A stretch of DNA of 11,485 nucleotides from an uncultured bacterium (lineage in GTDB: Bacteria > Patescibacteriota > Microgenomatia > UBA1400 > PJMF01). The translations under genes were made by a program, and so were the position numbers. The notes beneath the pieces were generated by a model. That model was not told where the DNA came from and did not search any database. It saw only the letters and a list, made by a program, of their open reading frames with translations. The stretch spans positions 1 through 11,485 of the forward strand of contig CAITDX010000070.1 of NCBI GenBank assembly GCA_903891335.1. The letters run 5' to 3'. Below are positions 6,259-11,485 of this stretch, piece by piece (the first letter of the stretch is position 1; the number at the start of each line of letters is the position of its first letter).

Positions 6259-7316
6259 AGAAAAAAGTCATGGTTGGTATGAGTGGCGGAGTGGATAGTT
6301 CAGTGGCAGCAGCACTGCTTTTGGAACAGGGTTATGAGGTCGTAGGAGTGACGATGCAGATCTGGCAAGATGATAAAAAAGATGATGCGGGATCGTGTTG
6401 TTCTTTATCAGCGGTTGATGACGCGCGGCGAGTGGCCAATACCTTGGGTATTCCGTATTACGTCCTCAATTTCAAGGAAATTTTTGATCAAAAAGTGATT
6501 GAATATTTCACCAATGAATACTTGCGTGGCAAAACTCCCAATCCTTGTATTGCCTGTAATCGCTACATCAAATTTGACGAGTTTTTACGTAAGGCTCGAG
6601 AAATGGGTATGGATTATGTGGCGACTGGTCACTATGCGACGGTGGTGCAGGAAAATGGTCGCTATTTGCTCAAACGCTCGGTTTCGGTAGCCAAAGATCA
6701 GACTTATCCTCTCTACAATCTCACCCAAGATCAATTAGCACACACGCTGTTTCCTTTGGCTCCCTATGAGAAACCACAAGTTCGCGAAATGGCTAAAAAG
6801 TTAGGACTCGGGGTTGCAAGTAAGCCTGATAGTCAAGATATTTGTTTTGTGGTGCATCGTGATTATGCAAGCGTCATTGAAGAGCGCACTGGCATCAAGG
6901 TAGAGCCGGGTAATTTTGTAGATGGGCAAGGCAAAATTCTTGGTCGACATAAAGGCATTTACCATTACACAATTGGTCAGCGTAAGGGCTTAGGAATTGC
7001 GACTGGTAAGCCAGTTTTTGTCAGTAAGATTGATGTTGATCGAAATGAAATTGTGTTGGGTGAAGAATCAAGTATTTTGGCTGATAGTTTAATTGCTGCT
7101 GATCTTAATTTCATTGCCATCGATCGCTTGGAGGCGCCAGTGCAGGCGACAGTTAAGATTCGCTATGGTTCTCGTGAAGCGGCTGCTACCATTGAGCCGC
7201 TGGGAGCGGATCAAGTTAAAGTTGTTTTTGAGCAACCACAACGAGCGGTGACTGCTGGTCAATCGGTAGTGTTTTATCAGGGCGATACGGTACTGGGCGG
7301 TGGAATTATTCAGTAG
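6255..7316 (+). CDS. mnmA: MnmA, tRNA-specific 2-thiouridylase
   Basis: A 353-residue enzyme of usual length that inserts sulfur at C2 of U34 in tRNAs for Lys, Glu and Gln. The ATP-pyrophosphatase PP-loop SGGVDSS is at residues 10-16. The two catalytic cysteines are C98 in TPNPCIACN and C197 in SQDICFV. Residue C101 of the first motif is also cysteine. 'YTIGQRKGLGIA' and the C-terminal beta-barrel region are present. Its start overlaps the iscS stop (ATGA), so translation is probably coupled and the pair is likely a functional unit. It is the last gene of the suf/thiolation operon; no convincing terminator follows before the next promoter. Confidence 0.97.
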   Translation: MKKKVMVGMSGGVDSSVAAALLLEQGYEVVGVTMQIWQDDKKDDAGSCCSLSAVDDARRVANTLGIPYYVLNFKEIFDQKVIEYFTNEYLRGKTPNPCIACNRYIKFDEFLRKAREMGMDYVATGHYATVVQENGRYLLKRSVSVAKDQTYPLYNLTQDQLAHTLFPLAPYEKPQVREMAKKLGLGVASKPDSQDICFVVHRDYASVIEERTGIKVEPGNFVDGQGKILGRHKGIYHYTIGQRKGLGIATGKPVFVSKIDVDRNEIVLGEESSILADSLIAADLNFIAIDRLEAPVQATVKIRYGSREAAATIEPLGADQVKVVFEQPQRAVTAGQSVVFYQGDTVLGGGIIQ

Positions 7317-7329
7317 GGTTTTTTAGATA

Positions 7330-7358
7330 TTGTTTTTTATATTTATAGGTGATACTAT
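7330..7358 (+). promoter_or_regulatory. Predicted promoter of the argH-argG leader
   Basis: The elements are -35 TTGTTT (7330-7335), a 17-nt spacer and -10 TACTAT (7353-7358), preceded by TGA, an extended -10 TGN element. The expected start is near 7365, giving a leader of about 277 nt before argH, a normal length for a T-box leader. It lies just after mnmA. Seen by pattern only. Confidence 0.55.
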
Positions 7359-7504
7359 TCATCTTCAATTTAATAATAAAAAAAGCGTTTGAGTCTATCG
7401 CAATAGACAAGCTGCGTAGGAGAAAGCCCTAAACAGGCATTACTACGACGGAAGTCCACCGTAAAATACGACCAAGAGTGTCGGCAACGGAGCTCTGAAA
7501 TGAG

Positions 7505-7558
7505 GTTTACTACTAATTTTCAGTTGTTCCCGCTCAGGCGGGATTTTTAGTAGCAAAC
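7505..7558 (+). promoter_or_regulatory. Stem III-like hairpin of the T-box leader with a nested GC-rich hairpin
   Basis: An outer 12-bp stem (7505-7516 with 7547-7558, one A-C mismatch) lies 4 nt before the T-box sequence, the usual place of Stem III. Inside it, TCCCGC (7528-7533) pairs with GCGGGA (7538-7543) around a TCAG loop, followed by five T (7544-7548). The inner element alone looks like a small intrinsic terminator whose T-run is shared with the outer stem. Confidence 0.6.
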
Positions 7559-7586
7559 AAACAAGGGTGGTACCGCGATTTTCATT

Positions 7587-7641
7587 AATCGCCCCTTTTG
7601 ATCTTTAGATACTTCTAAGGATTGAGAGGGGCGATTTTTTT
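7587..7641 (+). terminator. Regulated intrinsic terminator that also sequesters the argH Shine-Dalgarno sequence
   Basis: A 22-bp hairpin has arms 7587-7608 and 7615-7636, including a few G-U pairs, with loop ATACTT, followed by the T-run 7635-7641. The T-run ends at the base before the argH ATG. The 5' arm (AATCGCCCCTT) is shared with the antiterminator, as expected for a T-box. The 3' arm contains GAGAGGGG (7624-7631), the only plausible argH Shine-Dalgarno sequence, so the closed hairpin would block translation as well as transcription. Confidence 0.9.
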
Positions 7642-9009
7642 ATGAAAAAATTATGGCAGAAAAACTGGAATTTAGACAAAACAATTGAAGCCTTTGAGAC
7701 GCAAGTCGATTTGGTGCTGGATCAGAAGCTAGTCAAGTTTGATATCTTGGGGTCAATGGCTCATGCCCAGGGTTTATACAAAATTGGCTTGTTGACTGAC
7801 GAAGAAATAAAGCTGCTGAAAACTGGTTTTCAAGAAATCATCAATCTAAATGACTTAAAACAATTCGTTTTACAATTTGGCGACGAAGATATTCACAGTA
7901 AAATTGAAAACCATCTCACTCAAACCTTGGGAGAGGTTGGTAAAAAAATTCACACTGGCAGGTCTCGGAATGACCAAGTGCTGACAGCCATACGGTTGTT
8001 TACTAAAGATAGCCTATTGCAAATTTGGCCAGCTACCCTAGAACTCATTGAAGCCTTCTTAGATTTTTCTCTAAAACACGCTGGAGTTTTAATGCCTGGC
8101 TATACGCACATGCAAAAAGCCATGCCTTCAACAATGGGGCTTTGGGCAGGAGCATTTGCTGAAGGTTTGCTTGATGACCTCGCCTTGTTTCAAACTGCCT
8201 ATACGTTAAATGATCAATCTCCTCTTGGGTCAGCAGCTGGCTATGGAGTGCCGTTGTTTCTGGATAGGCAGTTCGTAGCCAACTTATTAGGTTTTGGCAA
8301 AGTTCAAAATAATTCACTTTATTGCCAGAATTCTAGAGGAAAAATTGAAAGCGTGGTTGTTGCTGCGCTTATCGCTATCCTGCAAGAAATCAATAAATTT
8401 GCAACTGATTTGCTGCTTTTTACCACCTCAGAATTTAGGTTTGTTGAAATATCCTCAGAACTATGTTCAGGAAGCAGTATCATGCCACAAAAAAAGAATG
8501 TTGATGTGGCTGAGCTTTTGAGAAGCAAAGTTCATCTTTTACTTGGAAACTATTCGCAACTAGTTGGTTTGTCATCTAATTTAGTTTCTGGTTACAACCG
8601 AGATTTGCAAGATAGCAAGAAACCACTTTTTGAGAGTTTAGAGCTTACTTGTTCTTGCTTGCAGGTTGCAAAGTTATTGGTTGATTCAATCAAGATCAAT
8701 CATGAGCAGATCAATATGGCAATTTCTCCTGAGCTTTTTGCTACACACCATGCCTTGAATTTGGTGAAGCAGGGAGTGTCATTTAGAGAAGCGTATCAAA
8801 AAACTGCTGTTAGTTATCAAGAGAAAAGCTTTTCTGATTTCTCGATTAAAGACTCAGTTCATTTGGGTGGAATTGGTAATTTGGGTTTGCCGCAATTAAA
8901 AAAACAACTCAAAAACGAACAAAAGAAATATCAAATAGAAAGTGATAAATATCAGGCTGTAATTAGCAGTCTTTTATCACAGAAAGAAACACATGAAAAA
9001 AAAGACTAA
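7642..9009 (+). CDS. argH: Argininosuccinate lyase
   Basis: A 455-residue member of the fumarase/aspartase superfamily that splits argininosuccinate into arginine and fumarate. Conserved parts are HTGRSRNDQV at 104-113, GYTHMQKA with catalytic-type H156, SPLGSAAGYG, and the mobile signature loop GSSIMPQKKN at 277-286 with the catalytic-type serine S278/S279. Two features are unusual for common bacterial ArgH: the N-terminus KKLWQKNWNLDK replaces the typical LWGGRF segment, and the histidine motif reads THMQKAMPS rather than THLQxAQP. These point to a divergent ArgH branch; the active site is intact. The start at ATG 7642 directly follows the terminator T-run of the T-box leader, with GAGG at 7626-7629 as the ribosome-binding site. 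The 3' end overlaps argG by 17 nt. Confidence 0.95.
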   Translation: MKKLWQKNWNLDKTIEAFETQVDLVLDQKLVKFDILGSMAHAQGLYKIGLLTDEEIKLLKTGFQEIINLNDLKQFVLQFGDEDIHSKIENHLTQTLGEVGKKIHTGRSRNDQVLTAIRLFTKDSLLQIWPATLELIEAFLDFSLKHAGVLMPGYTHMQKAMPSTMGLWAGAFAEGLLDDLALFQTAYTLNDQSPLGSAAGYGVPLFLDRQFVANLLGFGKVQNNSLYCQNSRGKIESVVVAALIAILQEINKFATDLLLFTTSEFRFVEISSELCSGSSIMPQKKNVDVAELLRSKVHLLLGNYSQLVGLSSNLVSGYNRDLQDSKKPLFESLELTCSCLQVAKLLVDSIKINHEQINMAISPELFATHHALNLVKQGVSFREAYQKTAVSYQEKSFSDFSIKDSVHLGGIGNLGLPQLKKQLKNEQKKYQIESDKYQAVISSLLSQKETHEKKD

Positions 9010-10249
9010 CTATCAAAAGGTTGCTTCTTACGAAGCGAAAGTGGGTGAGGTCAAAAAAGTTTTACTCCTGTATTCTGGAGGGCTGGATACTAGCGTCATG
9101 CTAAAGTGGATCAAAGATCAATATCAGGCAGAAGTCATAGCCCTAACCCTTGACATCGGTCAGCAAAAGGACGACCTGGAAGCAATTAAAGCTAAAGCAT
9201 TACAACTTGGCGCAGTCAAGGCTTTGGTTTGTGACGCAAAAGAAGAATTTGCTGATGAATTCTTGAGTTTTGGCATCAAAGCAAACGCTAGTTATCAGGG
9301 TGATTATCATTTGTCTACCCCAATGGGTAGAGCAATTCTAGCCAAAAAAGCGATTGAATTTGCTAAGCAAGAAGGAGCCGACTGTCTTGCTCATGGTTGC
9401 ACTGGCAAGGGTAATGATCAGGTAAGAATTGAAGGGTATGCTTTAACCCTCAATCCTCAAATCAAGATCATTGCTCCGGTTAGAGAGTGGATGATGGATA
9501 GAAACGAAGAAATTACTTATGCGCTCAAGCACGGTATTCCCGTACCCTCTTCAATAAATTTTCCCTACAGCGTCGATGACAATATGTGGGGTATGACTTG
9601 GGAAGGTGGAGAAATAGAGGAACCAAGCTTAGCTTCTCCAGTTGAAAAGTTTTTAACCACTTACACTTTGGCACAGGATGCCCCCGAAAAAGCGGAAATA
9701 GTCGAGCTGACCTTTAGTCAAGGTTTGCCAGTCGAGTTGAATGGCGAAAGATTGACCTTGGCGCAACTCATTATGCAGTTAAATAAAATTGCAGGTAAGC
9801 ATGGGGTAGGTGTGGCTCATTTGTTTGAAGACAGATTGGTAGGTCTCAAAAACGGTGGTGTTTATGAACTACCAGCAGCTCACGTCATCATTGAAGCGCA
9901 CAAGGCTTTAGAAAAGTATGTGTGCACGAGACAACTCAACGAGCTTAAGGCCCAAATGGACATTAAGTGGGGTTACTTATGCTATGGTGCTCTCTGGTAT
10001 GACCCGATTATGCAAGCGATCAATGCATTTAATGAATTCGTCAATAAAAAAGTAACTGGAAAAGTTAGCCTCAAACTTTATAAGGGCAGTGTCACTGTTT
10101 TGACCATGCAATCACCTTTTGGTCTTAGTCACACCTCATTTAACAATGGCGAAGGATATGATTTCAACGTCAATGCTAGCGCTGGTTTTATCGAAGTGTA
10201 TTCTTTGCAGATGAAGTTGGCACAATTTGGATCGATGGAGAATGTTTGA
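8993..10249 (+). CDS. argG: Argininosuccinate synthase
   Basis: A 418-residue enzyme joining citrulline and aspartate with ATP to form argininosuccinate, the step before ArgH. The PP-loop YSGGLDTS is at 27-34. Further ArgG motifs are 'STPMGRAILAKKA', 'AHGCTGKGNDQVR', 'PVREW' and 'PYSVDDNMWGMTWEGGEIE'. An N-terminal extension of about 20 residues precedes the first strand. The start lies within the last codons of argH (17-nt overlap), implying coupled translation. The gene ends TGA followed at once by an in-frame TAA, a double stop. It shares the T-box-controlled transcript with argH. No genes for earlier arginine steps are in the window, so citrulline must come from elsewhere or be taken up. 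Confidence 0.97.
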   Translation: MKKKTNYQKVASYEAKVGEVKKVLLLYSGGLDTSVMLKWIKDQYQAEVIALTLDIGQQKDDLEAIKAKALQLGAVKALVCDAKEEFADEFLSFGIKANASYQGDYHLSTPMGRAILAKKAIEFAKQEGADCLAHGCTGKGNDQVRIEGYALTLNPQIKIIAPVREWMMDRNEEITYALKHGIPVPSSINFPYSVDDNMWGMTWEGGEIEEPSLASPVEKFLTTYTLAQDAPEKAEIVELTFSQGLPVELNGERLTLAQLIMQLNKIAGKHGVGVAHLFEDRLVGLKNGGVYELPAAHVIIEAHKALEKYVCTRQLNELKAQMDIKWGYLCYGALWYDPIMQAINAFNEFVNKKVTGKVSLKLYKGSVTVLTMQSPFGLSHTSFNNGEGYDFNVNASAGFIEVYSLQMKLAQFGSMENV

Positions 10250-10253
10250 TAAT

Positions 10254-11090
10254 ATGGTTGTAAATATGAAAAAACTTTATTTGTATTTTCCACAATGGCA
10301 GGGTTCAGGCGAGACCAACGAGATATATTTTGGAGCTAACTTGCTAAAAAAAGAACTCATCAAACACATCGAGATCGAAGAAATTGGTCAACTGATGAAT
10401 GAAAAGACATTGAGTGTAGAGAATAATATTATTGGGTATCAGAGAATACTAAATAACCTTGTGTCTGCAAAGAATTTACTCTCAGCAAGAGAGCCCGATG
10501 AGGTTTTCACTTTAGGCGGTGACTGTGGGGTTGAGATTTGTCCAATTACTTATTTGAACAAGCATCATAATTCAGATTTACTTGTGCTGTGGATTGATGC
10601 TCATGGAGATTTGAATACACCATCTTCCTCACCAAGTAAAACATTTCATGGTATGCCGCTTCGCATGATTCTTGGGGATGGAGATTCGACTTTAATGAAC
10701 TATTCTTTTTCCACTCTTGAACCAAGTCAGGTAATTTTAGTGGGAACAAGAGACTTAGACCTGCCAGAAAAAGAATATATTGATCAAAAAAACATAACTT
10801 TTCTTGAAGTTGGTAGTGTTAATTTTGAAAATCTTGTTCCTTTGATTGAAAAAAGTGCCCGTAAAAAAATTTATATTCACTTGGATCTTGATGTAATCGA
10901 TTCTAAGGAACTTCCAGATGTCAAATGTCCAACTGCAGATGGCTTGAGTTTTACACAGCTTGAAAAGCTAATAGTTTCTTTAAAAGCAAACTACAAAATT
11001 GTTGGTGGAAGCGTAGTTGAGTATGCAGCAAAGGGCAATACTCCAGATTTGAATGTAGTTAATTTAATGAAAAAAGTTTTTTCTATTTAA
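10254..11090 (+). CDS. Arginase/agmatinase/formimidoylglutamase (ureohydrolase) family protein
   Basis: About 278 residues with the ureohydrolase motifs in order: GGDCG at 88-92, WIDAHGDLNTP around D115, H117 and D119, TFHGMPLR, HLDLDVID with D211 and D213, TADGLSF, and a final E256. These supply most of the dinuclear manganese ligands. The first motif usually reads GGDHS with a histidine ligand; here that residue is C91. The late motif GGSVVEYAA lacks the usual Asn-Pro after the glutamate. The substrate (arginine, agmatine, formimidoylglutamate or another guanidino compound) cannot be decided from motifs. It sits 4 nt after the argG stop, so it is probably cotranscribed. Start choice is uncertain: ATG 10254 has GGAG at 10237-10240; alternatives are 10227, 10242 and 10266, the last starting exactly at the conserved KKLYLYF strand. 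Confidence 0.87.
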   Translation: MVVNMKKLYLYFPQWQGSGETNEIYFGANLLKKELIKHIEIEEIGQLMNEKTLSVENNIIGYQRILNNLVSAKNLLSAREPDEVFTLGGDCGVEICPITYLNKHHNSDLLVLWIDAHGDLNTPSSSPSKTFHGMPLRMILGDGDSTLMNYSFSTLEPSQVILVGTRDLDLPEKEYIDQKNITFLEVGSVNFENLVPLIEKSARKKIYIHLDLDVIDSKELPDVKCPTADGLSFTQLEKLIVSLKANYKIVGGSVVEYAAKGNTPDLNVVNLMKKVFSI

Positions 11091-11132
11091 TATTTAGAAT
11101 ATATATTGCTAGCTAGTAGCCTTAATATGCAC

Positions 11133-11268
11133 AAGGCATCTTTCGTACTAACGCTCGAAATATGCTAAAGCATCTTTTCTCCGAAATATGCTAAGGCATC
11201 TTTCGTACTAACGCTCGAAATATGCTAAAGCATCTTTTCTCCGAAATATGCTAAGGCATCTTTCGTAC
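11133..11268. repeat. 60-bp tandem repeat (about 2.3 copies) made of paired palindromes
   Basis: An exact 60-bp period runs from 11133 to 11268. Each unit contains two related half-units of 34 and 26 bp. Both begin CGAAATATGCTAA and carry an imperfect palindrome CGAAAtATGC-loop-GCATcTTTCG (loop TAAG or TAAA). Palindromes lie at 11156-11179, 11182-11205, 11216-11239 and 11242-11265, with a degenerate one at about 11122-11145. There are no unique spacers, so it is not a CRISPR array. Confidence 0.9.
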
Positions 11269-11271
11269 CTG

Positions 11272-11307
11272 CTCCTTTTTTGCAATATGTGCATTGCAAA
11301 AAAGGAG
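11272..11307. repeat. Perfect 15-bp inverted repeat (hairpin)
   Basis: The left arm 11272-11286 (CTCCTTTTTTGCAAT) is perfectly complementary to 11293-11307 around the 6-nt loop ATGTGC. ACC before it and GGT after it can extend the stem past a 2-nt bulge. The T6 tract is inside the stem rather than after it, so it is not a normal intrinsic terminator. It begins 4 bp after the tandem repeat ends. Confidence 0.85.
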
Positions 11308-11485
11308 GGTCCGAAATATAATACGGCAATGGATGCTACAGGACACAGTGTCGGCACTTTCGCCGATCGACGGTCGCTATAAAAACCAGACAAGCTCTCT
11401 TCGCACCCATTTTTCCGAAGCCGCTTTAATTTCTTTTAGAATCAAAATTGAGTTGACGTATTTACGTTTTTTGGCTTCATATCAA

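Larger units (their letters stand above)
7365..7641 (+). ncRNA. T-box riboswitch leader of the argH-argG operon
   Basis: The leader carries the T-box sequence AAGGGTGGTACCGCG at 7563-7577. It forms the standard antiterminator: AAGGG pairs with CCCTT (7593-7597), GCGAT (7575-7579) pairs with ATCGC (7588-7592), and the 7-nt bulge UGGUACC lies between. The UGGU would pair with an uncharged tRNA 3' end ACCA, so a tRNA with A73. A terminator (7587-7641) is mutually exclusive with it. Because argH and argG follow, the cognate tRNA is probably tRNA-Arg. The 5' half (about 7385-7500) should hold Stem I with the specifier codon, but I find no clear AGUA S-turn, AG bulge or distal T-loop motif, so I do not assign the specifier. 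Visible 5' structure is a GTCTAT/ATAGAC hairpin (7393-7408) and a possible CGTAG/CTACG pairing (7415-7419 with 7443-7447). T-box identity is strong; the effector is inferred. Confidence 0.88.
11091..11485. other. Gene-free region of 395 bp rich in repeats and palindromes
   Basis: No protein with recognisable features is encoded on either strand. The left part (11091-11121) is AT-rich and has no clear terminator for the arginase-family gene. A tandem repeat (11133-11268) is followed by a perfect inverted repeat (11272-11307). To the right are a palindrome GACACAGTGTC (11342-11352), a small CGGC/GCCG hairpin (about 11352-11365), and ACGTA-TT-TACGT (11456-11467) followed by a T-run. The rightmost 80 bases show nothing else I can name. 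Confidence 0.7.

Noticed and set aside
11133..11268. CRISPR array
   Set aside because: The repeat is a continuous 60-bp tandem with no variable spacers, and no cas genes are present.
11208..11393. 61-residue minus-strand open frame
   Set aside because: Much of it is translated from the tandem and inverted repeats and it resembles no known protein.
11456..11475. ACGTA-TT-TACGT followed by a T-run as an intrinsic terminator
   Set aside because: The 5-bp AT-rich stem with a 2-nt loop is too weak to support the call.
11377..11481. Minus-strand open stretch with a plausible peptide near the right edge (ends ...KWVRRELVWFL)
   Set aside because: It is only 34 codons between two stops, without an ATG; too short and unmatched to call a gene or pseudogene, although a decayed gene tail is possible.

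Overview
The window reads as a compact bacterial chromosome segment of moderate-to-low G+C with almost every gene on the + strand, many start/stop overlaps, and the standard bacterial code. Two TGA codons act as genuine stops: one ends the IscS-type desulfurase at its expected C-terminus, and one ends argG and is followed directly by an in-frame TAA. This argues against the TGA=Gly lineages (Gracilibacteria/Absconditabacteria). The very tight packing, the start of a lamin-tail-domain (LTD) protein at the left edge and the miniaturised SUF proteins suggest a Patescibacteria/CPR-type genome. That placement is an inference; a Firmicutes-related source is not excluded.

Region 1 (1-227): the 5' end of a minus-strand LTD gene runs off the left edge. 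A short divergent intergenic region carries a good sigma70-type promoter (TTGAAA-17-TATGAT) whose predicted start site falls on the A of the next gene's ATG.

Region 2 (228-7316): a nine-gene sulfur-trafficking operon with the order ArsR-type regulator with four cysteines, sufC, sufB, a very short sufD, sufS, sufU, an 87-residue CxxC protein (DUF1858 type), an IscS/NifS-type desulfurase and mnmA. SufS and SufU would mobilise sulfur to a SufBCD scaffold for Fe-S cluster assembly. IscS next to MnmA would supply sulfur for s2U34 of tRNA. The CxxC protein lies between the two halves. The four-cysteine regulator at the head of the operon is a plausible Fe-S or metal sensor.

Region 3 (7317-7641): a promoter followed by a roughly 277-nt T-box-type leader. 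The antiterminator/T-box core is textbook, with a UGGU bulge, and is mutually exclusive with a 22-bp terminator whose U-tract touches the argH start codon and whose 3' arm contains the Shine-Dalgarno sequence. I could not recognise canonical Stem I motifs in the 5' half.

Region 4 (7642-11090): argH, argG and an arginase/ureohydrolase-family gene. The first two convert citrulline and aspartate to arginine and fumarate; the third probably acts on arginine or another guanidino compound. The T-box implies control by an uncharged tRNA, presumably tRNA-Arg.

Region 5 (11091-11485): about 395 bp without a supportable gene. It holds a 60-bp tandem repeat built of imperfect palindromes, then a perfect 15-bp inverted repeat, then smaller palindromes.
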